DNA of 64,000 nt from Chitinophaga pinensis (GTDB taxonomy: Bacteria; Pseudomonadota; Gammaproteobacteria; Burkholderiales; Burkholderiaceae_C): positions 28,653 to 92,652 of the forward strand of contig CALPRQ020000009.1 in NCBI GenBank assembly GCA_943326015.2, given 5' to 3'. The notes beneath the pieces are model-generated. The model made no database searches. It was not told the DNA's origin and saw nothing but the letters and a program-made list of their open reading frames with translations. Each line of letters opens with the position of its first letter. Within the stretch, counting starts at the first letter, position 1. Positions 38,351-49,032 of the stretch are shown piece by piece. The translations under genes were made by a program, and so were the position numbers.

Positions 38351-38387
38351 AAAAAAGGGATTTTACCGGGTGCGGCGACGCACCCGG
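38351..38387 (-). terminator. hairpin after hflC, possible terminator
   Basis: On the minus strand CCGGGTGCG, loop, CGCACCCGG (38366-38387) is followed after nine bases by TTTTTT (38351-38356). The gap between stem and T-run makes termination uncertain. Confidence 0.5.
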
Positions 38388-38400
38388 CAGGCGGGACGCA

Positions 38401-39297
38401 TCAACGTGCCGAATTGGCTGATCCGCTGGAGCGCATGGCCTTGAAGAACTCGCTCGACGGGTCCAGCACCAGCATGTCGGACTTGTCGGCGAAGCTGGAC
38501 TTGTAGGCCTCCAGGCTGCGGTAGAACTGGGCAAAAGCCGGGTCCTTGCCAAAGGACTGGGCGTAGAGGCGGGACGCCTCGGCATCGCCCTCGCCCTTGA
38601 TCTTCTGCGCGTCGCGGAAAGCCTGTGCCACCAGCACTTCGCGCTGGCGATCGGCGTCGGCGCGGATCTTCTCGCCATCGGCCGAGCCGGTCGAGCGCAG
38701 CTCGTTGGCGACCCGCTTGCGCTCGGCCTCCATGCGGTCGTAGACCGACTTGGTGATGGTCTCGGCATAGTCGACGCGGGTGATGCGGACATCGACCACG
38801 TCCATGCCCCAGGGCTTGTCGGCACCGCGCACGGCTGCCAGCACCTCGCGCTTGACGTCGGCCATCAGCTGCTCGCGCTGGGTGGCGAGCAGTTCCTTGA
38901 CGGTGCGCTTGTTGACCTCCTGCTGGAAGCTGTTGCGCACCACGCGCTTGAGCTGATCGGCGCCGGCGCGCTCGTCGAGACCGACGTTGCGGATGTAGGC
39001 CTGCGGCTCGGAGATGCGCCAGCGCACGTACCAGTCGATCACGACGCGCTGCTTCTCGGCCGTCAGCGTCGGCTCGGTGTCGCTGCTCTTGAGCGTGAGC
39101 AGGCGCTTGTCCACGTAGGAGACGTTCTGGAACGGGGGCGGCAGCTTGACATGCAAGCCCGGCTCGGTGATGACGCTCTTGATCTGGCCCAGCGCGTAGA
39201 CCACGCCGAACTGGCGCTGATCGACCACGAAGAGCGTCGAGCTGGCCAGCGCCAGCACGACCAGCAGGGAGGAAAAGATGAATCCGATTCTGTTCAT
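38401..39297 (-). CDS. hflC: HflC, SPFH/prohibitin-like regulator of FtsH
   Basis: This 298-residue membrane protein partners HflK to form the complex that wraps the FtsH protease. It has one N-terminal transmembrane helix (IGFIFSSLLVVLALASSTLFVV) and an SPFH domain (VDQRQFGVVYALGQIK) with a coiled-coil region and the C-terminal RTSGS-like low-complexity end. It is the second gene of hflK-hflC, 20 bases after hflK. Length is normal. Confidence 0.95.
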   Translation of the reverse strand: MNRIGFIFSSLLVVLALASSTLFVVDQRQFGVVYALGQIKSVITEPGLHVKLPPPFQNVSYVDKRLLTLKSSDTEPTLTAEKQRVVIDWYVRWRISEPQAYIRNVGLDERAGADQLKRVVRNSFQQEVNKRTVKELLATQREQLMADVKREVLAAVRGADKPWGMDVVDVRITRVDYAETITKSVYDRMEAERKRVANELRSTGSADGEKIRADADRQREVLVAQAFRDAQKIKGEGDAEASRLYAQSFGKDPAFAQFYRSLEAYKSSFADKSDMLVLDPSSEFFKAMRSSGSANSAR

Positions 39298-39317
39298 GTG
39301 GGGTTCCTCACTGCCGT

Positions 39318-40607
39318 TCAGCGGACTTCGCGCTCACGCGAGCGCTCACTGTCGCGGCTGCGCGAGGCGGACGCGGCAGAGCCGGCGGCCGACGGGCTGG
39401 TTGCCGTCGAGTTGGGCGCCTGGGCAGCCGAAGCGGGAGCCGCGGCAGCGGGCTCGCCCGGCTTGCTCAGCTGCATGACCTTGTCCAGCGGCAGGTAGAG
39501 CATGTTCGAGCCCTGCCTGGTATCGACCAGCACCTTGCTGACGTTGCCGTAGACCTGCTGCATGGCATCAAGGTACATGCGCTCGCGCGTGACCTGCGGC
39601 GCCTTGGCGTATTCGGCCTGCACCAGCTTGAAGCGCTGCGCGTCGCCCTCGGCCTGCGCGACGATGCGCGCCTTGTAGCCCTCGGCCTCCTCGAGCAGGC
39701 GCGAAGCCGTGCCCTTGGCACGCGGCACCACCTCGTTGGCATAGGCTTGGGCCTCGTTCTTGGCGCGCTCGCGCTCCTGGCCGGCTTTCAGCACATCGTC
39801 GAAAGCGGCCTGCACCTCCAGCGGCGGACGCACACCGCCCTGCTGCAGGTTGATGCCGACCACCTCGATGCCGATCTCGTAGCGGTCCAGAATGGACTGC
39901 ATCAAGGTGCGCACGCGCGGGCCGATCTGGTCGCGCTCATCGGCCAAGGCCGCATCCATCCGCATCTTGCCCACCACCTCGCGCACGGCGGTCTCGGCGG
40001 CCTTGCGCACCGCGTCCTCGGGATCGCGGCTGTTGAAGAGGAAGGCGCGCGCATCGCTCAGGCGGTACTGGACCGCGAACTTGATCTCGACGATGTTCTC
40101 GTCTTCGGTCAGCATGGCGGACTCGCGCAGGCCGGTGGCGCGCATGACCGCGTCACCACCGACATCGACCGAGCGGATCTGGGTCGCGTTGACGGTTTCG
40201 TGACGCTGGAGCGGATAAGGCAGGCGCCAGTTGAAACCCGCGCCCACGGTGCCGTGGTAACGGCCGAACTGCGTGATGACGGCCTGCTGGCCTTCCTGCA
40301 CGATGAAGAAGCCGGTGCCGAGCCAGACCAGCACCAGCGCGCCACCGATCAGCCCGAAACCGATACCCGTGCCCTTGGGGCCCGGCTTGAAGCCTGGGAA
40401 CTGGCCGCCACCAGGCTTGCCACCATCCGAACCGCCGCCAAACAGGCCGGAGAGCTTGCGACTGAAGTCCTGCCAGAGCTCATCGAGGTCGGGCGGCCCC
40501 TGGTTGGGACCGGCAGGACGCTTGGGACGCTGCTCGTCGCCAGAATTTCCAGCCTCAGGCTTGCTGTCGTCGCCACGGCCCCAGCGGGGGTCGTTGAGGT
40601 TGAACAT
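39318..40607 (-). CDS. hflK: HflK, SPFH/prohibitin-like regulator of FtsH
   Basis: This 429-residue protein starts with the usual Gly/Asn/Asp-rich cytoplasmic segment (FNLNDPRWGRG), one transmembrane helix (IGFGLIGGALVLVWLGTGFFIV) and an SPFH domain (EGQQAVITQFGRYHGTVGAGFNW). The ATG at 40607 with AGGGG upstream gives the family N-terminus; the longer frame to 40817 lies over the start of hflX's 3' region and is rejected. An Ala/Ser-rich, Arg-ending tail (SAASASRSRDSERSREREVR) is unusual but plausible. Confidence 0.93.
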   Translation of the reverse strand: MFNLNDPRWGRGDDSKPEAGNSGDEQRPKRPAGPNQGPPDLDELWQDFSRKLSGLFGGGSDGGKPGGGQFPGFKPGPKGTGIGFGLIGGALVLVWLGTGFFIVQEGQQAVITQFGRYHGTVGAGFNWRLPYPLQRHETVNATQIRSVDVGGDAVMRATGLRESAMLTEDENIVEIKFAVQYRLSDARAFLFNSRDPEDAVRKAAETAVREVVGKMRMDAALADERDQIGPRVRTLMQSILDRYEIGIEVVGINLQQGGVRPPLEVQAAFDDVLKAGQERERAKNEAQAYANEVVPRAKGTASRLLEEAEGYKARIVAQAEGDAQRFKLVQAEYAKAPQVTRERMYLDAMQQVYGNVSKVLVDTRQGSNMLYLPLDKVMQLSKPGEPAAAAPASAAQAPNSTATSPSAAGSAASASRSRDSERSREREVR

Positions 40608-40689
40608 GCCCCTGAGCCGATCCCAGCGGACGGCGCGCAGGCTCACCAGATTGAAGTTCATGTAGAAATTTGCTTGCGATGGATGGAGG

Positions 40690-41874
40690 CTATTGTGCCG
40701 AATCCGCTGCACCGGTGTCGCCTTCGGGGAACTCGGCTGTCTTGACGCCGAAGCGGGCCTGCACCCGCTCGGCCAGCAGGCTGCGCAATTCATCCAGACC
40801 TTCACCGGTGTGCGCACTCAGGAAGATGCGCGGCACGCTCTCGCCCTCGAGCTCGAAGACGTCGACGCGCTGGCGCGGCTGGCGCTCGGGCTCGATCGCA
40901 TCGAGCTTGTTGAAGACCAGGATCTGCGGCAGGTCGTCGGCGCCGATCTCGCGCAGCACGCGCATGACTTCGGCGATCTGCTCGGGGTGATCCGGGTTGG
41001 ACGCATCGACCACATGCAGCAGCAAGTCGGCATCGCGCGCCTCCTGCAGCGTGGCGGCGAAGGCCTCGACCAGACCGTGCGGCAGGTCGCGGATGAAGCC
41101 CACCGTGTCGGACAACGACACCGTACGCCCGACCTCGCCCAGGTAGAGCTGCCGGGTGGTGGTATCGAGCGTGGCGAACAGCTGGTCAGCCGCGTAGGCA
41201 CGCGCCTTGACCAGCGCATTGAAGATCGATGACTTGCCGGCGTTGGTGTAGCCGACCAGCGAGATGGTGAAGGTCTCGCGCCGCTCGCGCTGGCGCCGCT
41301 GGGTGCTGCGCTGGCGCTTGACCTTTTCCAGCCGCTCGCGGGTGCGCTTGATCGAGTCGCCGATCATGCGGCGGTCGAGCTCGATCTGGGTCTCGCCCGG
41401 GCCGCCACGCATGCCGATGCCGCCGCTCTGGCGCTCAAGGTGGGACCAGCGCCGCACCAGGCGGGTGCTGAGGTATTGCAGCCGGGCCAGCTCGACTTGC
41501 AGCTTGCCCTCGTGGCTGCGCGCGCGCTGGGCGAAGATCTCGAGGATCAGCAGCGTGCGGTCGTTGACCGGCAGGCCCAGGTAGCGTTCGAGGTTGCGCT
41601 GCTGCGACGGGCTCAAGGCCTGGTCGAACAGGATTTCGGTGGCGCCATGCCCCAGCGCCAGCGCCTTGATCTCGTCGGCCTTGCCGGACCCGATGAAGAG
41701 GGAGGGATCGGGCGCGCGGCGCTTGCAGCTCACCCGGTCGACGACACGGTAGCCGGCGGTCTCGGCGAGCTGGGCCAGCTCCTCGAGCTCGGCATCGAAA
41801 TGGGGAAACCCCAGATCAACACCGACGAGCACGACGCCCGGCAGCTCGGACTGGGGTTTTTTGTGGTCGTTCAA
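40690..41874 (-). CDS. hflX: GTPase HflX
   Basis: This 394-residue ribosome-associated GTPase splits 70S ribosomes under stress. It has the HflX N-terminal domain (GVDLGFPHFDAELEELAQLA, ALSPSQQRNLER), the central GGPGETQIELDRR motif, G1 GYTNAGKSS, G3 DTVGFIRDLPHGLVEAF, and a G4 FNKLD. It lies between hfq and hflK, the usual order. Confidence 0.95.
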   Translation of the reverse strand: MNDHKKPQSELPGVVLVGVDLGFPHFDAELEELAQLAETAGYRVVDRVSCKRRAPDPSLFIGSGKADEIKALALGHGATEILFDQALSPSQQRNLERYLGLPVNDRTLLILEIFAQRARSHEGKLQVELARLQYLSTRLVRRWSHLERQSGGIGMRGGPGETQIELDRRMIGDSIKRTRERLEKVKRQRSTQRRQRERRETFTISLVGYTNAGKSSIFNALVKARAYAADQLFATLDTTTRQLYLGEVGRTVSLSDTVGFIRDLPHGLVEAFAATLQEARDADLLLHVVDASNPDHPEQIAEVMRVLREIGADDLPQILVFNKLDAIEPERQPRQRVDVFELEGESVPRIFLSAHTGEGLDELRSLLAERVQARFGVKTAEFPEGDTGAADSAQ

Positions 41875-41880
41875 GAGTGA

Positions 41881-42129
41881 TCAGACAGCCGGAGCTTCAG
41901 ACGGGGCCGCGTTGAACTGCACCGGACGGCCCGGAACGATGGTGGAGATGGCGTGCTTGTAGACCATCTGGGTGACGGTGTTGCGCAGCAGGACGACGTA
42001 CTGGTCGAAGGACTCGATCTGGCCTTGCAGCTTGATCCCGTTGACCAGGTAGATCGACACCGGCACGTGTTCGCGGCGCAGCTGGTTCAGGAAGGGATCT
42101 TGCAAGAGTTGGCCTTTGTTATTGCTCAC
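41881..42129 (-). CDS. hfq: RNA chaperone Hfq, GTG start
   Basis: This 82-residue Sm-like protein forms a hexameric ring that matches small RNAs to mRNAs. The Sm1 motif is [24 protein letters not shown] and Sm2 is [10 protein letters not shown], both intact. The proteobacterial start [12 protein letters not shown] indicates a GTG at 42129, with GGAG 7-10 bases upstream; the ATG at 42147 would add MNTEHI before the ribosome site. The C-terminal tail after VPGRPVQ is short, as in betaproteobacteria. hflX follows 6 bases later. Confidence 0.95.
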   Translation of the reverse strand: MSNNKGQLLQDPFLNQLRREHVPVSIYLVNGIKLQGQIESFDQYVVLLRNTVTQMVYKHAISTIVPGRPVQFNAAPSEAPAV

Positions 42130-42171
42130 GATATGCTCCGTGTTCAAAAGAGTTTAGGGAAGGTGACCATA

Positions 42172-42201
42172 CCACAGCCGACCGGGTTCAACCGGCCGTG
42201 G
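42172..42201 (-). other. intercistronic hairpin between der and hfq
   Basis: On the minus strand CCACGGCCGG and a TCGGCTGTGG-side arm can form a stem of about ten pairs, including G-T pairs, around TTGAAC. There is no T-run after it, so it may stabilise or process the mRNA rather than terminate it. Confidence 0.45.
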
Positions 42202-42208
42202 CAGCCTG

Positions 42209-43537
42209 TCATTCGTCGTAGGGATTGGCCGAGGTCTTGAACTCGATGCGCAGCGGCGTGCCGACCAGGTCGAAGGCCTTGCGGAAGCGCCCTTCGAGGA
42301 AGCGCTTGTAGGCGTTGTCGACGTTGTCGAGCGAGTTGCCGTGGATCACGATCACCGGCGGATTCATGCCGCCCTGGTGCGCATAGCGCATCTTGGGCCG
42401 GTACATGCCGCCGCGCTTGGGCGCCTGCAGCACGATCGATTCCTGCAGCAGACGGGTCAGCAGCGGTGTCGGCATCTTGACCATGGCCGAGGCGTAGGCC
42501 TTGGCGATCGAGGTCCAGAGCGGGCCGATGCCCTGGCGCTTCTTGGCCGAGATCATGTGCAGCGGCGCGAACTTGAGGAAGCCCAGCCGGCTCTCGATCG
42601 AGCGCTGCAGGGTTTCGCGCTGGTAGCTGTCGATCGCGTCCCACTTGTTGATCGCCAGCACCACGGCGCGCCCGCTTTCGAGCGCGAAGCCCGCGATATG
42701 CGCGTCCTGGTCGGTCACGCCCTCGGTCGCGTCGAGCAGCAGCAGCACGACATGGGCGTTCTCGATCGCCTGCAGCGTCTTGACGACCGAGAACTTCTCG
42801 ATCGCCTCGAAGACACGGCCCTTGCGACGCAGGCCGGCGGTGTCGATCAGCTCGAACTTCTGGCCGTTGCGCTCGAACGGCACCGAGATGGCGTCGCGCG
42901 TGGTGCCCGGCATGTCGAAGGCGACCAGGCGCTCCTCGCCCAGCCAGGCATTGATCAGCGTCGACTTGCCGACATTCGGCCGGCCAGCGACGGCGAGCTT
43001 GATGACGCTCTCGTCGGGCTCGACGGCTTCGACCTCATCGGGCCAGACCAGCTTGTCGAGCGCGGCTTCGAGCATCGGGCGCACGCCCTGGCCGTGCGCG
43101 GCCGAGACCGGCAGCACCTCGCCCAGGCCGAGCTCGTAGAACTCGACCAGTTGCGAGCCCTCCTTCATGCCTTCGGCCTTGTTGGCGACCAGCAAGGTCG
43201 GCTTGTTGAGGCGGCGCAGATAGTTGGCGATGTCGTGGTCCTGCGCGCTCAGGCCGCCACGGGCGTCGAGCACGAACACGACGACATCGGACTCGGCGAC
43301 CGCCTGCTGGGTCTGCTTGGCCATCTCCTTGAAGATGCCGCTGCCGGCATCGGGCTCGAAGCCGCCGGTATCGATCACGATGAATTCGCGCTTGCCCAGG
43401 CGCGCGTTGCCGTAGTGGCGGTCGCGCGTCAGGCCGGGAAAGTCGGCAACGATGGCGTCGCGCGTCTTGGTCAGGCGGTTGAAAAGGGTGGACTTGCCGA
43501 CGTTGGGTCGGCCCACCAGGGCGATAACAGGTTTCAT
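42209..43537 (-). CDS. der: ribosome-associated GTPase Der (EngA)
   Basis: This 442-residue protein has two tandem GTPase domains: G1a [15 protein letters not shown]3a DTGGF, G4a NKAEG; G1b [15 protein letters not shown]3b DTAGL, G4b NKWD, followed by the KH-like domain. It assists 50S maturation. The start is ATG at 43537, in the overlap with the bamB stop; the longer frame upstream is antisense to nothing and has no homology. Length is normal. Confidence 0.97.
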   Translation of the reverse strand: MKPVIALVGRPNVGKSTLFNRLTKTRDAIVADFPGLTRDRHYGNARLGKREFIVIDTGGFEPDAGSGIFKEMAKQTQQAVAESDVVVFVLDARGGLSAQDHDIANYLRRLNKPTLLVANKAEGMKEGSQLVEFYELGLGEVLPVSAAHGQGVRPMLEAALDKLVWPDEVEAVEPDESVIKLAVAGRPNVGKSTLINAWLGEERLVAFDMPGTTRDAISVPFERNGQKFELIDTAGLRRKGRVFEAIEKFSVVKTLQAIENAHVVLLLLDATEGVTDQDAHIAGFALESGRAVVLAINKWDAIDSYQRETLQRSIESRLGFLKFAPLHMISAKKRQGIGPLWTSIAKAYASAMVKMPTPLLTRLLQESIVLQAPKRGGMYRPKMRYAHQGGMNPPVIVIHGNSLDNVDNAYKRFLEGRFRKAFDLVGTPLRIEFKTSANPYDE

Positions 43538-44682
43538 TCGGGGCGCCAGGCGTAGAGTGCGCCTTTGCGTGTCAGGGCCAGCAGGTTTTGACCCGCCAGC
43601 AGGGGGGCGGAGACGATGGCAGAGCCGTCGGTCTCCAGTCGGTTCAGCAGCTTGCCGTCCTCGCGGGCGAGCACATGCACATAGCCCTGCGCGTCGCCGA
43701 TCGCGACCGAACGACCAGCCACCAGCGGGGCGCTCAGGCCGCGATGCAGCAGCAGATCGGACTGCCACTGGACATCGCCGCTGTCGGATTTCCAGGCCAG
43801 CACGCGGCCATTGCTCTCGACACCATAGACCAGGCTGGCGTCAGCCGCCAGGCCCACGGCACCGGTGGCCGGCTTGCTCCAGCGCAGCGTGCCGCGCTGG
43901 GCATCGACGCAAGCCAGCGCGGACTGGAAGGCGCGCACGCAGACGTCACGCTGGACGCGCGCGGCCGGGCCGACCAGGTCGACCAGGCGTTCGATTTCGT
44001 TGACGCCACGCGGGGAGGCAACCGGCGCTTCCCAGAGGGTAGCACCATTGCCAGGATTCAGACCGGCCAGGCGCCCGCCGAGTCCGGCCAGCAGGGTGTC
44101 GCCGACGGCCAGCAGGACGCCGGGCTGCTGCAGCACCAGCGGCTCGGTGCCACGTGCAGGCTGGCTCCAGAGCCGGGCACCGTTGCGTGCGTCGTAGGCC
44201 GAGACACTTCGGTCACCCGACAGCACGAAGACGCGCTGGCCGGCCACCAGCGGCGCGGTGAAGCTGCGCGACGGCAGGCGCAGGCGCCACTGGACCTTGC
44301 CCTGTGCGACGGCGACCAGCTCGTTGCCCTGCGTCACGACGGCGGCGGTCTCGCCGTCGAATCCCAGCGCGACCGACAGCGGGGTGCCGACCTCGGCGCG
44401 CCAGCGCTCGCGCCCGCTCTCGGCATCGAGCACTCGGACCGTGCCGGAGGCGCTGGCCAACGCCAGCTCGCCGCCAACCAGCACCGGTACCGACAGCGGC
44501 GCCGGTTCGCCAAGCTGGACCTTCCAGGCCAGGCTTGCCGGCAAGGTGGGATTGAAGGCGGTCAACGCGGCCGGCTCGGGCCGGGACGGGCTCGACGAGC
44601 AGCCGGCCAGGGTCAGCAGCAAGGCGGCGGTTGCGGCGGCCAGGCTGGGGGTGAGGCGAAAGCTGGACTTCACGAAGCTCAC
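43534..44682 (-). CDS. bamB: outer-membrane assembly lipoprotein BamB
   Basis: This 382-residue lipoprotein has a signal peptide with lipobox LTLAGC (Cys near residue 28) and an eight-bladed PQQ-like propeller (repeats such as [18 protein letters not shown] and [16 protein letters not shown]). BamB supports BamA during outer-membrane protein insertion. It overlaps the der start by 4 bases and the upstream yfgM-like gene by 4 bases, an arrangement common in Proteobacteria (hisS-yfgM-bamB-der). Confidence 0.96.
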   Translation of the reverse strand: MSFVKSSFRLTPSLAAATAALLLTLAGCSSSPSRPEPAALTAFNPTLPASLAWKVQLGEPAPLSVPVLVGGELALASASGTVRVLDAESGRERWRAEVGTPLSVALGFDGETAAVVTQGNELVAVAQGKVQWRLRLPSRSFTAPLVAGQRVFVLSGDRSVSAYDARNGARLWSQPARGTEPLVLQQPGVLLAVGDTLLAGLGGRLAGLNPGNGATLWEAPVASPRGVNEIERLVDLVGPAARVQRDVCVRAFQSALACVDAQRGTLRWSKPATGAVGLAADASLVYGVESNGRVLAWKSDSGDVQWQSDLLLHRGLSAPLVAGRSVAIGDAQGYVHVLAREDGKLLNRLETDGSAIVSAPLLAGQNLLALTRKGALYAWRPE

Positions 44683-45347
44683 TCCTTGGAAGAGGTTGCG
44701 GCCAGCTGGGGATCGAAGCCCAGCGCGTTGAGCTTGGCCTGGACGATACGGCGGTATTCGGGCACGGCTGACAGGCCATCCCAGGCCTTGCGGTATTCGG
44801 CCAGCGCGGCCTCGGTCTGGCCTTGCGCCTGCAGCACGTCGCCGCGGCGGTCGGCCAGCAGCGGCGCGAACTCGGCACCAGCCTTGAAATCGAGCGTCTT
44901 GAGCGCCTGATCCGGGTCCTTGGCTTCGAGCTCCAGGCCCGCCAGACGCAGGCGGGCGATGGCGCCCAGCGCCTCGTCGGATGATTTCTCGATCACCCAG
45001 GCCAGCGCCTGGCGCGCTTCGTCGCTCTTGCCGGCGTCCTGCAGCGAGCGGGCCGCCAGCAGTCCGGCCTGCTGGCCCTGCTGGGTACGGGCCGCCTTGG
45101 CCTGCACGTCGCCCCAGACGCGCTGCAGCTTGTCGACTTCGCCGGCCTGGGCAGCGCGCTCGAGCTCGTCGTACAGCACGGCGGCTTCCTGGGCCGACTT
45201 GCGCTGCCAGAACTGCCAGCCGTTGAAGGCCGCGTAGGCGCCCAGCACCACGATCAGCAGCCAGCTGATCAGGTTGCCGTACTGGGACCAGAAATGTTTG
45301 AAGTTGGCGAGCTGTTCCTGCTCTTCCAGGTCGAGATGGGAGGCCAT
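44679..45347 (-). CDS. yfgM: YfgM-family tetratricopeptide-like protein
   Basis: This 222-residue inner-membrane protein has one N-terminal helix (ISWLLIVVLGAYAAFNGWQFW, about residues 23-43) and a periplasmic TPR-like region (repeats AALYDELERAAQAGEVDKLQ, RQALAWVIEKSSDEALG). YfgM interacts with PpiD and SecYEG in E. coli. It overlaps bamB by 4 bases and lies 78 bases after hisS. Confidence 0.9.
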   Translation of the reverse strand: MASHLDLEEQEQLANFKHFWSQYGNLISWLLIVVLGAYAAFNGWQFWQRKSAQEAAVLYDELERAAQAGEVDKLQRVWGDVQAKAARTQQGQQAGLLAARSLQDAGKSDEARQALAWVIEKSSDEALGAIARLRLAGLELEAKDPDQALKTLDFKAGAEFAPLLADRRGDVLQAQGQTEAALAEYRKAWDGLSAVPEYRRIVQAKLNALGFDPQLAATSSKE

Positions 45348-45425
45348 GGGCTCAATCGAAAGGGGATGGGATGGCGGGTCCGTCAGGCGGACCCTGGCCG
45401 ATCATTGTAGGACCATGCGGCCGGA

Positions 45426-46721
45426 TCAGGCCTGGCGCAGCTGCGCCGCCCAGTCACTGGCCTGTGCCAGTGCGAACAAGGTCTGCTCGGTGATGGCGCC
45501 GGCGCCCTCGCGCAGCGGCTTGACCGCCACCTGGCCAGCGGCCAGTTCGCTGTCGCCGAAGATCAGCGCGTAGCGCGCGCCGCTGCCGTCGGCCTTCTTG
45601 AACTGCGACTTCATGCTGCCGTGGCCATCAGCGCCACCCGCATGCATCTGCACCGAAACGCCAGCGGCACGCAGCGCACGCAGCACCGGCATGACCTGAG
45701 CCAGCGCCTCGCGCTGGGGGATGATGGCGTAGCAGTCGGGCACCGGCACGGCGGGCAACAGTTGCTGCTCCTTGAGCAGTTCGAGGATGCGCTCGACACC
45801 GAGCGCCCAGCCGACTGCGGGCGCCGGCTTGCCGCCGACCTGGGCGATCAGGCCGTCATAGCGGCCACCCGCGCAGACCGTGCCCTGCGAGCCCAGCGCG
45901 GTGGTGACGAACTCGAACACGCTCAGGTTGTAGTAGTCCATGCCGCGCACCAGACGCGGGTTGATGCGGTAGGCAATCCCCTGCGCATCGAGCAGCGCGC
46001 GCAGGCCGTCGAAATGCGCCAGCGACTGCTCGCCCAGATAGTCCATCAGCTTTGGCGCGCCTTCGACCAAGGTCTGCATGGCGGGGTTCTTGGTGTCGAG
46101 GATGCGCAGCGGGTTGCTGTAGAGGCGGCGCTTGGCGTCCTCGTCGAGCTGGTCCTGGTGCTGCTCCAGATAGGCGATCAATGCGGCGCGGTGCAACTGG
46201 CGCTCGGCCGGCTGGCCCAGGCTGTTGATCTCCAGCGTCACGTCGCTCAAGCCCAGCTCGGCCCAGAGATCGCAGGCCATGGCGATCTGCTCGGCATCCA
46301 CGTCGGGGCCGGCAAAGCCCAGCGCCTCGGCACCGACCTGGTGGAACTGGCGATAGCGGCCGCGCTGCGGGCGCTCGTGGCGGAACATCGGGCCCATGTA
46401 ATAGAGCCGCTTCGGACCGTCGTAGATCAGGTTCTGCTCGACCACGGCGCGCACCACGCCCGCGGTGCCTTCGGGGCGCAGCGTGAGCTGCTCGCCGTTC
46501 AGGCGGTCCTCGAAGGAATACATCTCCTTCTCGACGATGTCGGTCACCTCGCCCAGGCCGCGCACGAACAGCGCGGTCGGCTCGACGATGGGGGTGCGGA
46601 TGTTGCGGTAGCCATAGCGGCCCATCAGCGCGCGCACCTTGGCCTCCAGCCATTCCCAATGCGCCGATTCGGGCGCGGCGATGTCGTTCATGCCTTTGAC
46701 GGCACTGATTTTTTCTGCCAT
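45426..46721 (-). CDS. hisS: histidyl-tRNA synthetase
   Basis: This 431-residue class II synthetase charges tRNA-His. Motifs: [11 protein letters not shown] (N-terminal), [21 protein letters not shown], motif 2 [19 protein letters not shown], the histidine motifs [15 protein letters not shown] and CAGGRYDGL, and motif 3 ALGVERI. A C-terminal anticodon-binding domain follows ([17 protein letters not shown]). ATG at 46721 is chosen; TTG at 46736 is the alternative. It follows ispG by 37 bases. Confidence 0.95.
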   Translation of the reverse strand: MAEKISAVKGMNDIAAPESAHWEWLEAKVRALMGRYGYRNIRTPIVEPTALFVRGLGEVTDIVEKEMYSFEDRLNGEQLTLRPEGTAGVVRAVVEQNLIYDGPKRLYYMGPMFRHERPQRGRYRQFHQVGAEALGFAGPDVDAEQIAMACDLWAELGLSDVTLEINSLGQPAERQLHRAALIAYLEQHQDQLDEDAKRRLYSNPLRILDTKNPAMQTLVEGAPKLMDYLGEQSLAHFDGLRALLDAQGIAYRINPRLVRGMDYYNLSVFEFVTTALGSQGTVCAGGRYDGLIAQVGGKPAPAVGWALGVERILELLKEQQLLPAVPVPDCYAIIPQREALAQVMPVLRALRAAGVSVQMHAGGADGHGSMKSQFKKADGSGARYALIFGDSELAAGQVAVKPLREGAGAITEQTLFALAQASDWAAQLRQA

Positions 46722-46758
46722 TTGTTCTTTTGCCAAACTGCTTGCTAGACGCGCCGGA

Positions 46759-48060
46759 TCAGGCCGGAACGCCGAATTTCTTCTGGATGTATTGCTCGAC
46801 GACCTGCTGGAACTCCTGCGCGATGCCGGCTCCGCGCAAGGTCATGGCCTTCTCGCCGTCGATATAGACCGGAGCGGCTGGCGCCTCGCCGGTACCGGGC
46901 AGGCTGATGCCGATGTCGGCATGCTTGCTCTCGCCCGGGCCGTTGACGATGCAGCCCATCACCGCGACCTTGAGGTTCTCGACCCCGGGGTAGCGCTCGC
47001 GCCATTGCGGCATCGAGCCGCGCAGGTAATCGTCGATCTGCTTGGCCAGTTCCTGGAAGGTGGTGCTGGTGGTGCGACCGCAGCCCGGGCAGGCCGTCAC
47101 GCTGGGCACGAAGCTGCGCAGGCCGAGCGCCTGCAGGATCTCCATCGCGACCACCACTTCCTGCGTGCGCGCCTCGCCCGGCTGCGGGGTCAGCGAGACG
47201 CGGATCGTGTCGCCGATGCCCTGCTGCAGCAGCACCGCGAGCGCCACGCTTGACGCCACCGTGCCCTTGGTGCCCATGCCGGCCTCGGTCAGTCCCAGGT
47301 GCAGCGGATAGTCGCAGCGCTGGTGCAGTTGCTGGTAGACCGCGATCAGGTCTTGCACGCCGCTGACCTTGCAGGACAGGATGATGTGCTCGGGCGCCAG
47401 GCCAAGCTCCTCGGCGCGTCGGGCCGAACCGAGCGCGGAAGCGATCAGCGCCTCGTACATCACCTGCTTGCCGTCCCAGGGCTGGGCGCGACGGGCGTTC
47501 TCATCCATCATGCCGGCCAGCAGTTCCTGATCCAGGCTGCCCCAGTTGACGCCGATGCGCACCGGCTTGTTCCAGCGCACGGCGGCCTCGATCATCTGCG
47601 CGAACTGGCGGTCCTTCTTGTCGCCCTTGCCCACGTTGCCGGGGTTGATGCGGTACTTGGACAGGGCCTGCGCCATCTCGGGAAACTCGGTCAGCAGGGT
47701 GTGGCCGTTGTAGTGGAAGTCGCCGATCAGCGGCACATCGATGCCCATGCGGTCGAGCTGGTCGCGGATCAGCGGCACGGCGCGCGCGGCTTCCTCGTTG
47801 TTGACCGTGATGCGGACCAGTTCGGAGCCGGCCTGCGCGAGTTCCTTGACCTGGATCGCGGTTCCGATCACATCGGCGGTGTCGGTATTGGTCATCGACT
47901 GCACGCGCACCGGCGCGTCGCCGCCGACCGTGACCCGATTCTCGCCCCAGGCGACCACGCCCTGGCGCGACTTGCGCGCAGGAATGCCAGACGGACTGGC
48001 GAGCTGGCTGGCAGAGGGGGCTGCAGACAGGCTGTCAGCCGCGGACTTGATTTGGCTCAT
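46759..48060 (-). CDS. ispG: 4-hydroxy-3-methylbut-2-enyl-diphosphate synthase
   Basis: This 433-residue [4Fe-4S] enzyme makes HMBPP in the MEP isoprenoid pathway. The family segments are [14 protein letters not shown], the central [12 protein letters not shown], and cluster cysteines in ACPGCGRTT and [10 protein letters not shown]. An extra N-terminal leader (about 30 residues, Ser/Ala-rich) is common in betaproteobacteria. It lies between rodZ and hisS. Also called gcpE. Confidence 0.96.
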   Translation of the reverse strand: MSQIKSAADSLSAAPSASQLASPSGIPARKSRQGVVAWGENRVTVGGDAPVRVQSMTNTDTADVIGTAIQVKELAQAGSELVRITVNNEEAARAVPLIRDQLDRMGIDVPLIGDFHYNGHTLLTEFPEMAQALSKYRINPGNVGKGDKKDRQFAQMIEAAVRWNKPVRIGVNWGSLDQELLAGMMDENARRAQPWDGKQVMYEALIASALGSARRAEELGLAPEHIILSCKVSGVQDLIAVYQQLHQRCDYPLHLGLTEAGMGTKGTVASSVALAVLLQQGIGDTIRVSLTPQPGEARTQEVVVAMEILQALGLRSFVPSVTACPGCGRTTSTTFQELAKQIDDYLRGSMPQWRERYPGVENLKVAVMGCIVNGPGESKHADIGISLPGTGEAPAAPVYIDGEKAMTLRGAGIAQEFQQVVEQYIQKKFGVPA

Positions 48061-48063
48061 GCT

Positions 48064-49032
48064 TCACTTCACCTCGAAACGCGCGACCTGGTTGGCCGCA
48101 TAGGCCGAGGTGTCGAACACCTGGCCCCGCACGATCACCTCGACCCCATCGGCCCGACCCAGCACGACCCGCAACGGCGCATCACCGTCGTAGTCCAAGG
48201 TCTGGCCGGGCTGGAGCGTGCGCTGCCGCAACTCCTTGCCAGCCGCATCCTTGAGCTGGACCCAGGTCGTGGCCCGCGCGCGCAGCTGCAGCAGCGGCTG
48301 GGCGACAGCGGAAGCCGGCTGGGCCGGAGCCGCCGACAAGGGCGTCGCCGGCTTGTCAGCCGCGGGCGACGGGACTGCGGGTGCCACCGGAGGCTGAGCC
48401 GGTGCCGGCGCAACCGTGGGCGGCTGGCTCGGCGTGCCGGGCATGGCGGCAGCCGGCACATTGTCTGCGGGCGATGTCTGCGGCGGCTCGACCAGCGCCC
48501 GGTCGGACGGCACGACCGTCTCGACGACCGCCGGCTCCTGCTCGGGAGCGGCTGTTTCGGCCGACGGCGCCTCCGTCTCGCGCTGCGGCAACCACCACCA
48601 GAGCGCAACGGCCAGCACCAGCAAGAGCAAGGCCAAGACCAGGGGTGAGCGCCAGCTCAGAGCGGGCAGCCCAGGCAGGATGCTGCGGCGGGGCGCGCTG
48701 AAACGGCCGATCTCAAGCGGTCGGTCGGAGCCGAGCTTGACCTGAGCCGGCTGAGGCAGGCCCTGCAGCACGGGCGCCGGGTCGATCTTGAGCGCGCGGC
48801 AGACGCTGGAAGCCAGCGCACGCACGAAGGTCAGATTGGGCAGCTCCTGGTAGCGTCCGTCCTCCAGCGCCTGCAGGCGGTCGACCGGCACCTTGAGCAT
48901 GGCCGCGAGCGCAGCGACCTGCAGGCCGGCCGCCTCGCGCGCCTCGCGCAGGGACTGGGGGGCGGGCGCGATCCCTGGCGTGGGATAGGAAGGGCTGATG
49001 GAATCTTCAGTCATCGAAAGCACCGCGTTCAT
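48064..49032 (-). CDS. rodZ: RodZ-like cytoskeletal protein
   Basis: This 322-residue protein has a cytoplasmic HTH (about 25-90, LREAREAAGLQVAALAAMLKVPVDRLQALEDGRYQELPNLTFVRALA), one transmembrane helix (LVLALLLLVLAVALWWWLP, about 135-153), a long Pro/Ala linker and a C-terminal DUF4115 domain (ATTWVQLKDAAGKELRQRTLQPGQ). RodZ links MreB to the cell-shape machinery. AAGGAGG lies 9 bases before the ATG at 49032, which supports that start, although it overlaps the pilF 3' end by 26 bases. Confidence 0.9.
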   Translation of the reverse strand: MNAVLSMTEDSISPSYPTPGIAPAPQSLREAREAAGLQVAALAAMLKVPVDRLQALEDGRYQELPNLTFVRALASSVCRALKIDPAPVLQGLPQPAQVKLGSDRPLEIGRFSAPRRSILPGLPALSWRSPLVLALLLLVLAVALWWWLPQRETEAPSAETAAPEQEPAVVETVVPSDRALVEPPQTSPADNVPAAAMPGTPSQPPTVAPAPAQPPVAPAVPSPAADKPATPLSAAPAQPASAVAQPLLQLRARATTWVQLKDAAGKELRQRTLQPGQTLDYDGDAPLRVVLGRADGVEVIVRGQVFDTSAYAANQVARFEVK